Positions 1 to 10,935 of a stretch of DNA of 64,000 nucleotides are shown here, piece by piece; the first letter of the stretch is position 1, and every line of letters starts with the position of its first letter. The stretch covers positions 1 to 64,000 of the forward strand of contig NC_134831.1 in NCBI RefSeq assembly GCF_004210375.1. The letters are read 5' to 3'. Origin of the DNA: Tachypleus tridentatus (lineage: Eukaryota; Arthropoda; Merostomata; Xiphosura; Limulidae). The position numbers and the translations under genes are program-made. Under the pieces are notes generated by a model that saw only the letters and a program-made list of their open reading frames with translations, did not search any database and was not told where the DNA came from.

Positions 1-514
1 GCAGTGCGCAAGAAAAAGGAATGTCCAAGAATGCATGTGAACCTCATACATAACGTATGGGAAGTAACAGAAGCATTTGGAAAAACTGTGATTGGAGAAG
101 AGAAATTTCCACTGAAAGTTAGAGTCTATCAGGGATCAAAATCCACACTTCACTTTCATAACAGTGCTTGACAAAACATACAAGAAGACAAATGCAATGA
201 TGTATATTATTTGCAGTACATTTTGTACTTTGTGGAGAAAACAAAAGTGAAGTGGAAATAGAATGGTGAATATAATGTCTATAGAAATATAGTCCGAATG
301 TAAGTAGGAGAAAACAGACTACAAGATAACAAAATCCAAAGAGAGGAGAAGATAGAGAGAATAGCAAGGTACTTCACTGCTGGCGAAGAGTTAAAAGAAA
401 GGGAGCGTTTAAATATTTCAGAACAAATGTGTAACATATGGAATACTGAGTAAAGAGGTCAAGGAAAGTACATAATAAAGCATGGATGACATGGGGAGAA
501 GTCGTTAGAGTGAC
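1..514. other. No gene recognised
   Basis: AT-rich sequence with short unrelated reading frames on both strands. No coding homology, RNA gene or repeat of the families seen elsewhere in the window could be recognised here. Confidence 0.5.
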
Positions 515-655
515 AGTGGCGTATTTAAGTAGGGGCTAGAGGGGCTCAGCCCAGCACCCAGCTGATAATTTTATTCTATGTAAAATTACATGGGTTGTAG
601 GGTCCACAAGAATATTCGCTTATGGGCCCACACAATATTAAATCACACTAAGAGT
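515..655 (+). mobile_element. hAT-like element terminus (remnant)
   Basis: The stretch begins CAGTGGCGTATTTAAGTAGG and continues with G- and C-run-rich sequence (GGGGCTAGAGGGGCTCAGCCC). That is the usual form of a hAT-superfamily terminal inverted repeat (CAGTGGCG...). No matching CGCCACTG end and no transposase were found nearby, so this is only a possible terminus, perhaps of a deleted copy or a MITE. Confidence 0.3.
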
Positions 656-1316
656 GATGTCTTACAGTCACATGTGAATAGAGACAGAAAAAAATTATAA
701 GGCGATTAATGTTGAGTTTAAGAAATGAGGAGCAGATGGTGAGGTGGGTAACAGGGTATCAAAGAAAGACGACATAAAACTTAAAGAAAGAGGTTGAAGG
801 TAACTACATTTTACAAAGAAGACAAGAGGAATATGTTGCTTAAAAGAATGAAAAAAAGTAAAAGTGGAAGGAAAACCCAAAAGATAGTGATAAATGTAAT
901 ATGAAATGATACGAGAGTATGCCAAATCAATTTAGCTCTGAAACAGAACAGAAACCAGTAGATGGCAAGGATAAAAAATTAGGTTCCATGTAATTAGGAA
1001 AACTACTAAATAGGAGAAAAATGTATTTGGATCAGGATTAGTTATCTATATATTCTTACGCGAACAATTTTCCGTTTGAACATATTTTGCAAAGTTAGAC
1101 GTTAGAATAATTTACAATTTAAGACATCTTAAAGAAACGTTACAGAAGAAACAAACGAATTTATCATCATGTAAATTGAACTTTTTTCACTATCTAATTT
1201 AAAAGAATCTACAGAACAAAAGAATAAAGTTATAGAACTATATTTTGTGAATTTGCGCGTCACTTTGTGATCGTGCAGAGTGTGTGAAAGCGAAATTTTC
1301 TCTTGAATTTTCCTCA
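656..1316. other. No gene recognised
   Basis: AT-rich intergenic sequence. Several short reading frames exist on the minus strand, but none has recognisable homology or splice context. Confidence 0.5.
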
Positions 1317-1532
1317 AAGCTACACGAAGACTATCTGTGTTAGTTGTCCCTAATTTTGCAGTGTAAGACTAGAAAAAAGGCAGCTAGTCATCACCACCCA
1401 CCGCCATTCTGGGATATTAATACCAACTAATAATGGGATTGACTGTTACATTATAACGCCCCACGGAAAGGGCGAGCATGTTTTGTGCGACGGGAACTCG
1501 AGTTCCTTTACCACCTGGCCATCCCGGGTCGT
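1317..1532 (-). repeat. tRNA-derived SINE (main family), diverged copy
   Basis: This is the reverse complement of the main SINE family. The body motifs are present (CCCTAATTTTGCAGTGTAAGACTAG, CAGCTAGTCATCACCACCCACCGCC and GGGCGAGCATG, each given in short form here). The tRNA-like head lies at the 1532 end (TGGCCATCCCGGG). It is more diverged than the copies at 38.6, 45.5 and 51.3 kb, so it is probably an older insertion. Confidence 0.85.
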
Positions 1533-1837
1533 TCAAGGTTAAGTCAGAGCATTTACAAACACTAAAAATTTGGTTTATAAACCTCTAGCAGGCATAGCAC
1601 AAATAAGTCATTATATTGTATTAAAACAAGTAAACTTTTCAGCTTTTGTTTTGCAGCTAATGATCGTATGTGTGTGTGTAATGTGTCTTACATGCTCAAA
1701 TAGGTTTTATTTGACTAAGTTTATAATGTATTGTATTTCCGCATGAAACAGTCGAAGAGTTTTCTTTCATGATTTTATCGGATGATTGCATAAAAAAAAG
1801 GGTTTATGTTTGTGTTTTTACTTTAAAATCAGCTCCA

Positions 1838-2080
1838 GCATGGCGAAATGGTTAGCTCTCGATTCGTAACGTGAAGGTTGCTAGTTTACCTCCCTCTCGT
1901 CCTAATGTGTGTTTGTCATTTCATCTTTGGGCCGTGGTAACGTGACGTTGGTAGCACCTCAAGAGTTGGCAGTGGGTGGTCATGACTATCTTCTTTCTCT
2001 CTAATTTTACGCTGCTAAAATAGGGAAGGCTAGAGCACATAGCCCTCATCTAGGCTTGCGCATGATTCAAAAACAAACGT
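1838..2080 (+). repeat. tRNA-derived SINE (main family), old copy
   Basis: The copy runs from a degraded head (CAGCATGGCGAAATGGTTAG) through AAGAGTTGGCAGTGGGTGGT to the family 3' end and a CAAA-type tail (CAAAAACAAAC). The head and middle carry many substitutions and small deletions. Confidence 0.8.
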
Positions 2081-2084
2081 TTTA

Positions 2085-2213
2085 AAGAAACCTAGTGGCA
2101 TAACGGTATGTCTGTACACTTAAAACTCTAGAAACCCCGTTTCGATACCAGTGGCAAACAAAGCACAGATAGCTTATTGTGTAGCTTTGTGCTTAACTGC
2201 AAACAAGCTGTTC
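2085..2213 (+). repeat. Minor SINE family, copy
   Basis: A short tRNA-like repeat. A 5' part (TAACGGTATGTCTGTACACT) is followed by a B-box-like GTTTCGATACC and the 3' end AGCACAGATAGC...GTGTAGCTTTGTGCTTAA. Related copies lie at about 27.3, 37.0, 40.3, 50.4 and 51.6 kb. It directly abuts the main-family SINE ending at 2080. Confidence 0.6.
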
Positions 2214-2639
2214 ATTTTAAAATTATAAATAAATGCTATGGTTTCTATCATGAATCAGAATACGTTTTTATTAATCTTGAATTGATTATTTTGTGGTAAA
2301 CTTATGATATGCAATGAAGTAAAACCACATAGCTATGTATTGTACTGTTATAATTTGACATAAAAACCAAGTTTTACATACGCTTATTAGCAAAAATACA
2401 ATCACATGCCAAATGACCTACCAGCACACTTTGTTGAAATAAATTATTATAGATTATTTGAAGGTGTACAAGAATTATTTCTGGTTGAAATGTATAATCA
2501 ATACGAGAAAGAAAGGAAGTTTCACAGCAAAAAGAAAATAATGTCACTCTCAAACTGTATTTATGACTGTTGGCTTTAGATATTTGAACACTATAAAATA
2601 AATTGTGTATTGTGGTGAATTTTACATTTTTTATAACAC
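2214..2639. other. No gene recognised
   Basis: AT-rich sequence without recognisable coding or repeat content. It may include the lost 5' part of the hAT element whose transposase remnant follows. Confidence 0.45.
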
Positions 2640-4419
2640 CAGCAACTTGAAAACAAAGCAGCATTGGAGGCTTCATACAGAATTGCTCGAAAAATTGTAC
2701 AGATCAAGAAGCCTTACACCATTGGTGAAGATATGATTAAGCCTTCCATTCTGGAAGCAACGAAGGCAGTTCTTGGAGAACAGTAGGCACACCAGTTGAG
2801 GGCAACTTCCCTATCAAATGATACAATCAAAGTCGGATCTCGGACATGAGCAAGGATATTCTGCTGCAAGTTGTGACTGCTGTGAAGAGTAGTCCTGTGT
2901 ATTCATTGCAACTGGATGAGTCAACAGATGTTGCCTCGTGTTCCCAACTCATTGTTTATGTTCGTTGTCTTGACAGAGTAGTTATGAAGGAGGAGTACTT
3001 GTTCTCTGAGCCAGTGGCCACAACTCGTGGAGAAGACATTTTCAAAATCACAGAAACCTTTCTCTTGAAATATGGGCTGAGTTGGGAAGCACTTGTTGGT
3101 CTGTGTACAGATCTCCTTCCATGATTGGTCGCAAATCCGGCTTCAAAGCCTTCGTGAAGAATGTTGCTCCGCATGTCTCGTTCACTCATTGCATGATTCG
3201 TCGTTATGCTTTGGCGATGACGACTCTCCCACATGGACTTCAAGAAGTGCTCACAGACGTTGTGAAGGTTGTAAACCATATCCGAGGGAGCGCAACAACT
3301 TCAAGAGTTTTTAAAGTTCTTTATGAAGAAATTGGTGCTGACTTCTCTATTTTTCTGTTTCATACGGAGGTACGTTGACTCTCATGTGGCAAGGTTCCGA
3401 ATTGGGTTCTACAACTTCGAGAAAAAATAACGATGCTGTTGAAACAAGGTCGTACCTCGAAAGAGAAACTTCTTCATGAAAAGATGCAAGATGACCATTT
3501 CATAACAAAGGTTGCCTACCTGGTTGATTTCTTCTCTGAGGTGAATTTCCTGAACATTTCACTCCAAGGAAATCTTGCAATGCTGCACACAGTTCTTGAC
3601 AAAGTGGCAGCGTTCAAGTGTTAAAATTCAACTTTATCAGAAATGAGTTCAGGACGGTGACACAACGTTCTTTCCTCAGATGACAACTATCCTGGCTTCT
3701 ATGTCAGAAGCTGAATGCATGTTCCGTGAAGAGATCTTAGCTCATTTTCTGGCAGTGAGTGACGCCATCGAAAGTTACTTCCCAGGACTGGATGACCGCT
3801 GTACTGATGTGTGGATCTTCAGACCCTTTTCAGTGAAGGAGAGTACCATCAGTGATACTGATGTTGCTGCCAAGGTAGAATTTCTTCAAATTTGTGAGGA
3901 TACTCTGATGAAAGTCGATTCTTCTGAACAAAAGCTTCCTACATTTTGGGCAAAACTGAAGGACGACTATCCTCTTCTTTCAATGTGTGTACTGACTATG
4001 CTGATATAGTCCCCCCTCTACCTATCACTGCAAAGCTGGATTCTCAGCAATGATGGCTCTGAAAACAACGGCATGCAAAAGGCTTGTGATTTGATGCCGA
4101 CATGAGGTGTTGTATTTCGAGCACTGCTCCTCACCTTGATGTACTTATGGCTGCAAAACAATATAAACTCTCACACTGAGAGAATAAGTAGGTTTCGTAT
4201 GATGTTCAGTAATTCCATGGATTTTGCATTTGTTTAGCACTTGTAGCATTTCTCAAGGCCATTTATTTGTAACATTTTCAATAAATTAGGATCTTTATAT
4301 AGTTTTGTTTTATTCTACCTTTACGCAAAGTTCATCATTACAAAAATTATTATAGGGGTCACGGTAATACCCTGGGGAGTCTCAGGGGGTAAGACGATGA
4401 AAAATGTTAAGAACCACTG
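2640..4419 (+). pseudogene. hAT transposase pseudogene, ZBED5/FAM200-like, with 3' terminus
   Basis: Translated pieces in shifting frames follow the colinear order of ZBED5/SCAND3-like hAT proteins. First comes an N-terminal segment (SYRIARKIVQIKKPYTIGED), then QLDESTDVASCSQLIVYVR at 2910-2965, a GLCTD segment, and GRKSGFKAFVKNVAPHVSF from 3121. The catalytic-core continuation FLFHTEVR ends near 3377, and a C-terminal part runs to about 4010. At least one in-frame stop (near 2785) and several frameshifts break it, so no functional transposase is made. The 3' end TTAAGAACCACTG at 4407-4419 is the complement of a Charlie-type hAT end (CAGTGGTTCTTAA). No left end was found, so the 5' side is probably lost. 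Confidence 0.85.
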
Positions 4420-4888
4420 TTTTAGAAGTTGTAAATTGTAATATATTGTCACAAGTTCAGAGTAGAGCTATATGTTGTTGGTATTGCCATTAATATAGAA
4501 AAATACAACTGTCTCTCTTCAAACAACAAGTATCTATCTGATATTGTAGGCACGTCACGTTACTAAGGGTAAAAACCTTAGGAACCAAAAAAATTAACTC
4601 TAATCGATCTAAAGTGCAAATGGTGTATTAAAAGTTTTATGAAGTAATCTCTTTTATGAAAATGTTTTCGCTTTTCAGAACATCTTCTAACAAGTTTTTT
4701 TTTATTAAAAGCAATCTGTGCTTGATGGTTGTCATATAAATTAATGTTGTTATTATCTGTTATATTTCCAAAATTAACATGTTTGGGTAAGTTATAAGTT
4801 TCATTTTAAACCATTAGCTTGGTTTGTGTTAATTTGCATAATTCGCAATTACTCATTTACGGTATACTTACACTAATGTAATTGCAGT
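4420..4888. other. No gene recognised
   Basis: AT-rich sequence following the hAT terminus. Nothing coding was recognised. Confidence 0.5.
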
Positions 4889-4992
4889 TGTTGGTCCTAC
4901 AAATGTTTATAAAGATGTGTATGTCTATTGTTAGTATGTACACTAAAATAATAAGTTATTCAACTTGTTACGAACACATTATAAATCTGACA
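4889..4992 (+). repeat. Direct repeat unit R1 (copy 1)
   Basis: About 100 bp (from TTGGTCCTACAAATGTTTAT to CATTATAAATCTGA) recurs at 6444-6546 in the same orientation with few differences. Shared stretches include ACTAAAATAATAAGTTATTC and AACTTGTTACGAACA. The two copies are about 1.55 kb apart. The nature of the repeat is unknown. Confidence 0.75.
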
Positions 4993-4998
4993 TCCTTC

Positions 4999-5352
4999 AA
5001 TCGCTTTATTTTGTCAGTTATCCTGAGAGCTGCAACCATCGATGCTCAATTGTGGATACCCTTTCAGAGTACTTAAAAACATTACGATCATCTATTGGGT
5101 ATTCACGACATTGACATGTCTTGAAGTATGTGTTCTAATACTTGAGGAATTAAAGGTGAGATCTAATATCTAAACCTCTTATATCAAAATCGCTTTGTCA
5201 GTTATCCTGAGTATTCTAAGAGCTGGAACCACAGATGCCCAGTAGTGGATACGCTTTTTACAGTACTTAATATACCTTACAATCATCTATGGGGTATTTA
5301 CGATACTGATATATTTTTCTTCTACTACTTGAAGAATTAAAGGTGAGATTTT
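4999..5352 (+). repeat. Tandem duplication of an unknown ~160-bp unit
   Basis: Unit 1 (about 4999-5166) and unit 2 (about 5202-5352) share an ordered series of motifs: TCGCTTT..TGTCAGTTATCCTGAG, AGAGCTG.AACCA..GATGC, GTGGATAC.CTTT, TACTTAA, ATCATCTAT.GGGTATT and GAATTAAAGGTGAGAT. The match is good but interrupted by indels. No coding potential was seen. Confidence 0.7.
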
Positions 5353-6443
5353 ATTTCAAATCGCCTAATGTAAGAATGTTACTGATAATCCTTTAGCCAA
5401 ATGAAGAAAACTTTGATTTTAACACGATTACGTAATTTATTTATTGGTGGTTATCGCATAAATTAAATGTCAGGGTTACCTGTTTAAAATTTATATTTTT
5501 ATAGTGATTAACTTAATTTATGCTTGTCAAACATTTTTTTGTCTAGAAGTACACAGTAATGCAGTGAAATATATAGGTGTGCTGGACAAAGTATCTAATT
5601 TGTTAGTGGTAGTAAATTTAGCAATAAATGAACAGTACGCTTATGTTAAAATAGTGTATAGTTATATGTACAAAAATAATTTAAACTGTGTATCATAGTT
5701 GTATTTTAAATCCCACACTGTAGAGTTCTCTTTTTGTTGTCAAGAAACTACTTTAGAATCCAGGTGAAAAGATCAACTATCTTTCATTATTTTTGATTTA
5801 AACAATAACAGTGTATAACTCTTATTTGGTTTACCTTTATGGTTCCTTTTATCATAATAGTATCTTAACTTTTGAAACACGTCTTCTCTTTTTACGAAAG
5901 GCAGGTTCAGTGGTCATAATAAACACTTTGACGACACAAGTTATTCTCTCAAAATGGAAGAAAATTGTTAATCTCCCCTTTAACATATAAACCGTTTGGC
6001 TATTCGTTCCTACGACGTTTAACTTTACTTTTTCTAACCTTTCTCTGAACGAAATTATCTTTCAGTTAACTAACTTTACTTTTTGCTCTCTTCCCGCTCA
6101 CTCGCTTGGTAGCAGCCTTTTTACATCTCTCAATAAGGCGTTAACATACAGATCAGTAACTCACAAACAACTTCCAACAATCGTCTGCTTTTAATTTTAA
6201 TTATAAAAAAAAAAAAAAGAGATATAATCTCACAAAATAAATAAATGAATACTACTAATACCAAACTGCCTTTTATACCTGAAAATGTTGCAACAAGAAA
6301 CAAACAGCACAAAACAATACAGGAATTGTTATTTATGACAAAAACATTAAAGATGGATTTTTTTTGTCTAACTATGAGATTTAACGTCATTCACATCATT
6401 TGTGGTGTAATTTGGAACGTTCTATATAGCAGTCGAAACATAT
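5353..6443. other. No gene recognised
   Basis: AT-rich sequence with a poly-A run near 6206-6219. Overlapping frames on both strands at 6130-6445 lack any recognisable domain. Confidence 0.45.
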
Positions 6444-6546
6444 AATTAGGTCCTATGGATGTTTGTAAAGATGTGTATCTCTATTGTTGGTACGTATACT
6501 AAAATAATAAGTTATTCAACTTGTTACGAACATATTACAAATCTGA
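6444..6546 (+). repeat. Direct repeat unit R1 (copy 2)
   Basis: Second copy of the ~100-bp unit at 4889-4992. Its right edge (AAATCTGAA) coincides with the 3' edge of the LINE ORF1 remnant that follows, which suggests a junction created by insertion or rearrangement. Confidence 0.7.
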
Positions 6547-7059
6547 ACTTTCTTGAGACCTTGTACTACTTTCTTTTCCACCCATTTAGGGCAAGAAGTA
6601 AAATAGGAAGGATGTGAACCGTTACAGTTAATACAATGTGATTCTAGTTGTCATTCAAAAGTATCATGGTCTTTACCAGCACAATGGACACATGTTAAGG
6701 AACCACAGCAAGATGTTTTCGAGTGACCAAATCATTGACAGTGAAAACATGTAACAAAATTAGGAATATAAGGCCATACCTTACAATTCAGATATCCTAC
6801 CTTGATTGTAGTAAGAGGTCGTGATGTTGTAAATGTTAATATTAGAACATTTGTTGGCTCCATAATCCCATCTCTATGAGTATCAATTGGGTGCATGGCT
6901 GTAATACCTTGACTCTGGAATGGTCTTTAAATCCCTCTCAACTATAACTCCTCTCTGAAATAATTCAAAGTAGAAAGAAGAGTAACCTGAATGAGGATAT
7001 CCCCAATGGCTTTCGACTTCAAGAGGAGTTTTGAATATTGTGATGAAGATGTTTCCACT
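6547..7059 (-). pseudogene. LINE (Jockey/CR1-type) ORF1 remnant, zinc-knuckle part
   Basis: On the minus strand the reading, with frameshifts, gives a retrotransposon Gag-like ORF1. A GDI...V/T-like segment and a VERDLKTIPE segment come first. Around 6760-6570 there is an array of CCHC knuckles (CFHCQ..GHSKTSC, then CVHCAGKDHDTFE, then CINCNGSHPSY, ending SCPKWVEKKVVQ). This arrangement is typical of Jockey- and CR1-like ORF1 proteins, which bind RNA. The same ORF1 continues at 10182-10400, because the hAT element at 7060-10181 was inserted into it. Stops and frameshifts make it non-functional, and no ORF2 (endonuclease/RT) follows. Confidence 0.75.
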
Positions 7060-7538
7060 CAGGGGCAGAGCCAGAAATGGCCATTTGTGTTTTTTTTTTA
7101 GTTTGAGTGCTTGATGCAAGCACCACAAGTGCGAAGCCATGCTAGGGGGGTCTGGGGGCATACCCCCCGTGAAATTTGTTAATAAAAACATAAAAGAAAA
7201 GCCTGAATTATGCATTCTGAGACCACCCTTTTAGCAAATTTCAGAATGGCACACTGAGGTGTTTGTCTTATTTTTTTAATCATAAATAAATATATAGGCC
7301 TATATCAATAATATATAAGTTATTAGGCCCAGCAAAGTAGGCCTACAGTCCTGTCATCAACATATGAAATGTAGAGTCACTCAGGAGAGTGCATAATTTA
7401 TGTCTATAATCTGTATTCAAATATCATGGACAGTGTATGTTCAGATTCCCTGGATTTCAAGAATTAACTTCACAAATAAACAGTAGTTGGCACCGTGGCA
7501 GGCTGGGCAGCACCATGGCATTAATTTAGACCATTGAT

Positions 7539-7575
7539 GCGCCATCTATAGTGAATGATTCACTATAGATGGCGC
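7539..7575. repeat. Near-perfect palindrome inside the hAT element
   Basis: Two 18-bp arms (GCGCCATCTATAGTGAAT and its complement) are separated by one base. A further ACCATTG/CAATGGT pair lies just outside, past a 2-base bulge. It lies about 60 bp upstream of the transposase start codon at 7634, so it could be a transposase-binding or regulatory site of the element or the scar of another insertion. The inverted repeat is certain but its function is unknown. Confidence 0.9.
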
Positions 7576-7633
7576 CAATGGTACTGTTAATGTGACGTTG
7601 ACAAACAGAAGTTGCGATAAACAATCATTCGTT

Positions 7634-9905
7634 ATGTCAAGCCTGAAAAAGCAAAAGACACTACATGGATTCTTTGAACCCATTCATGAGGATGAACCTG
7701 ATCAATCTGCTGCAGCCAATCAGGTTGAATCAAAATTATCAACTGAATTGTCAGAGTCATCACTGTGGCCTTCTACCAGTGCTGCCACTTCCACCTCAGG
7801 TCCAGTCTGGGACATTGGAAATTATATTTCTGATGATGTCAGCATTGGTAAACAGGTAAGTCGACTCCTCATGATATCAATTTTGTGTTAAAAATCATGC
7901 AAATACTCTGCATCGTTGGATTTCACAGTGGAGGTAGCTACTCTACACTCAACATGCAAAGGGTGCTTTCTGCAAGTACTGCTTTCTTTTTTGCTCCTGA
8001 TGGTGCTGGTGTTGGAAGCCAGAAATTGGGACAACGAGTGAAATTTCCACACACAAACTGGAAGAAGGTTGTTGAAGGCTTCAAGGCATATGAATTTAAA
8101 CAGTACCACCAAGGCAGCAAAAAAAAAAGCTAACAATTTTCTACAGGTCGTAAACACAAGTTCATCTGTGCACTTGCAGCTTCATGCAACTTACAAGCAA
8201 CAAAATGAACAGAACCAGAAATATTTAATGCCTATTATTGATACTGTATTGCTGTGTGGGAGACAGGGTTTAGCTTTGAGGGAAAAATATGATTCTGGTC
8301 CAATGTTTGTTGGTGAAACTGATGAGGAGCCCATCAATAATGATGGGAATTTGTGAGCAATTTTGCACTACAGGGCAAAAGGTGATGTCAAGCCTTAAGA
8401 GTACAAAGAGGAATGCTATATTTCTGAGTCCTCAAATTCAAAATGAAATCATCAATGCCTGTAATACTCATGTTCTTGATGCTTTGGTCAACAGAGTTAA
8501 TGCTGCAAGGTGTTTCTCAATATTAACTCATGAAACAACAGATATTTCAGGCATTGAACAGTGTTTGCTGTATGTTATATATTTGCATGCCAATAACAAA
8601 TCTGTTGCAACGAGAGAAGATTTTTTGCAATTTATACTTGTTTATGATGTGACAGAAACTTAGCTGATGTTATCATAACCAATCTGACAAAATATGGTAT
8701 TGATATGGCTTACTTGCAAGGACAAGGGTACGATGGTGCTACCTCTATGAGTGGGAAATTCAATGGTGTCTAGAGACACATAACTGATAAATTCCCACCT
8801 GCACCCTATGTACACTGCAGTGCCCATTCCCTAAACTTGGCAATTTTTGATGCTTGTAAAGAAGTTCCTGTGTGAAATTGCATGGAGTAATTTCTAGCAT
8901 TGAAACCTTTCAATACACCCAAACAAAAGCACGTTTTGTCTCTTTCAGTGGAGAGTAAAGCACCTGAATAAAAAAAAAAAAGTTTGAAAGGTCTCTGCCC
9001 CACCCATGGGGGTTGAGAGGCATGACTCAGTTATTGTCTTTCCAGAATTAATCCATGCACTTGCAGATGCCCTTGAGATCATATCAGATTGACAAGACAG
9101 AGATTCTGCCATGCAAGCCAATCAATTGTTGTGTTCTATAACATAGCCAGAATTCATCATCACTCTACTTACCATTGCTAAATTGTTTTCCTTCAGTTTA
9201 CCTCTGTGCAACTTACTGCAGCAAAAGAACATTGACTTAGGTGTTGCGATGCATCACGTAGAAATAGTCGAAGATTTAATCCGTTCACTCAGAAATAATA
9301 CTGTGAATGAATTTAACAACATTTTCTGCGAGACTCAAATTGTGTAGTGAGTTCCAAATTGACATCATAATGTCAAGGCAGGCAAAAGACAGATGTACCG
9401 TGCTAACCCACAAATTGCTAGCCCTGAGGAGAACTTTCATATTGTTGTATTTGTACCATTTGTTGATCACTTTCTTTCACAAATATGTAACCGTCTGTCC
9501 AATCACAAAACTCTCCTTACAAACTTCATGTGTCTACTACCATCAGGATCTACCACAGAATGGTCAGAACCTACAGCACAACAATGTGACCAAATTAAAG
9601 AGTTGGTCAATATATACAAGGCTGAAATTGACAGCACTTTATTAACTGCAGTAGGTAAACTTAGGGTTTGGTACAAATCACTTGCGAACAACAGACTAAA
9701 AAATGTCATAGATACATATGCAATGTGCAATGCAGAAATGTTCCCAGTCAATTCTGGACTGTTGAAAGTATTTGCCACATTGCCTCTGTCAACGAGCTCA
9801 GTGGAGCATTCGTTTCAACTCTCAGAAGACTCCACATGTATTTGACAAATATCACCACTGAAGATCAATTGAATGGCCTTGGCCCCATTACACATTCACT
9901 GTGAT
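7634..9905 (+). pseudogene. hAT transposase pseudogene (TTF-type zinc finger, ZMYM1/P52rIPK-like)
   Basis: The gene starts ATG at 7634 (MSSLKKQKTLHGFFEP, the usual N-terminus of this hAT group). Exon 1 ends at 7855 on a GTAAGT donor, and an acceptor (TTTCACAG) lies near 7928. Exon 2 begins with the TTF-type finger (KGAFCKYC, then APDGAGVGSQKLGQRVKFPH and NWKKVVEGFKAYE..QYHQGS). The catalytic region follows (VNRVNAARCFSILTHETTD, then QGQGYDGATSMSGKFNGV, then YVHCSAHSLNLAIFDACKE). The C-terminal dimerisation region is near 9765-9900 (FATLPLSTSSVEHSF; TTEDQLNGLGPI). It is broken by stops (for example after FNGV) and several frameshifts. It is the element's own gene, now inactive. Confidence 0.9.
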
Positions 9906-10181
9906 ATTAAAGTTGAAACAAACTGTGTTGTAGATGTCCTGGCAAGAACGAACAGGCGTTTGAGCCTTTCATAGATATTTGATTGCATTTTTCTAGTTCT
10001 GACAAAACTTGCTGTATTAAAAGTGTTCAATCAGAAATTTGCATTTGACCATTTGTTGTATGTGGAATTATCTGCCATTCAATCACAGATCTTTATGAAA
10101 CTTCACAGGTAGAAACTGAACTTGTCTAAAAAGTTTGGGTCCATGGGGGGTTAACCCCCAACCCCCCTGGCTGTGCCCCTG

Positions 10182-10830
10182 TTTCCACTAAAATGTCCCC
10201 AAACCATAACTTTCTTTACCAATTTAGGTGAACCAGCAAGCCCTTCTAAACCATTCTGAATAAGAAATGGAGACATCTGTGCTGAGGGTTTTTGAGTTAA
10301 AAAATGTAAAATTAAAAATTGTAGGACAGATTCAAGTTGCGAGTTTGACCACACAGAGTCATCAATGCGCAGTCGTTTGTCAGTACTCACATTTTTCTCT
10401 ATGCTGTCATGCTTGGTTTTCTTTATTTAAGGGGTATCCATAATAAAAAAAAAAGAATATTTCAATGCCCACCCACCATGAAGTCCGAAAAGGGGACGCA
10501 CTACAGTGCCATATAAAGTCACTGTAGTGACGACAGGGTTTCGTGAGCACTATACCCAAACACCAGTTTCAGACATAATGTGCATTACATCTGTTGAGGA
10601 CATCCTACACTGACATTCAGTTGACCCTGGCCCAAATTTACTACCCAACTGATCTTGCGGGGCCACTCCAAGACTGCCTGTCTACAGGAATTCAAGACCA
10701 AAGTGGTGTGTTGAAGTTGGACCCTTCAACCACCAGGATACTCTCCTCCCCTTCACAGGTCACCATGCACAGCAAACATGCAGGTGAATGTTTAGATCCC
10801 AGAGGAAGTGAACTGAGAGAATAGAACCTT
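10182..10830 (-). pseudogene. LINE (Jockey/CR1-type) ORF1 N-terminal part and probable 5' UTR
   Basis: The minus strand of about 10390-10190 reads TDKRLRIDDSVWSNSQ and then LSPFLIQNGLEGLAGSPK-type ORF1 sequence (visible as MSPFLIQNGLEGLAGSPKLV). This is the N-terminal half of the ORF1 whose zinc knuckles lie at 6547-7059. The upstream stretch to about 10800 is more GC-rich than its surroundings (for example GACTTCATGGTGGGTGGGCA on the minus strand) and is probably the LINE 5' UTR. That assignment is an inference. The hAT insertion at 7060-10181 splits the two halves exactly at the TTTCCACT duplication. Confidence 0.65.
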
Positions 10831-10898
10831 CTTTGGGAGGTCTCCTCACCATGTTCAAGAATCCACATCAATGGGCATTTTCTACTGAAATATTTATA

Positions 10899-10901
<3 letters not shown>

Positions 10902-10932
<31 letters not shown>
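10902..10932. repeat. (AT)n microsatellite
   Basis: An uninterrupted AT dinucleotide run of about 30 bp, followed at 10963-10978 by a poly-T run. Confidence 0.95.

Positions 10933-10935
<3 letters not shown>

Larger units (their letters stand above)
7052..10189 (+). mobile_element. hAT DNA transposon with intact ends and 8-bp target duplication
   Basis: The element occupies 7060-10181. Its ends are CAGGGGCAGAGCCAG and, inverted, CAGGGGCACAGCCAG: 15 bp with one mismatch. It is flanked by a perfect 8-bp duplication TTTCCACT at 7052-7059 and 10182-10189, the duplication length expected for hAT transposition. Subterminal G/C-run sequence is also shared (GGGGGGTCTGGGGGCATACC on the left, GGGGGGTTAACCCCCAACCC on the right). 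The inside holds a decayed transposase gene on the plus strand. The perfect duplication implies insertion younger than most repeats here, yet the transposase has stops and frameshifts. Confidence 0.95.

Noticed and set aside
7888-8157. Minus-strand frames within the hAT element
   Set aside because: They are shadows of the plus-strand zinc-finger part of the transposase.
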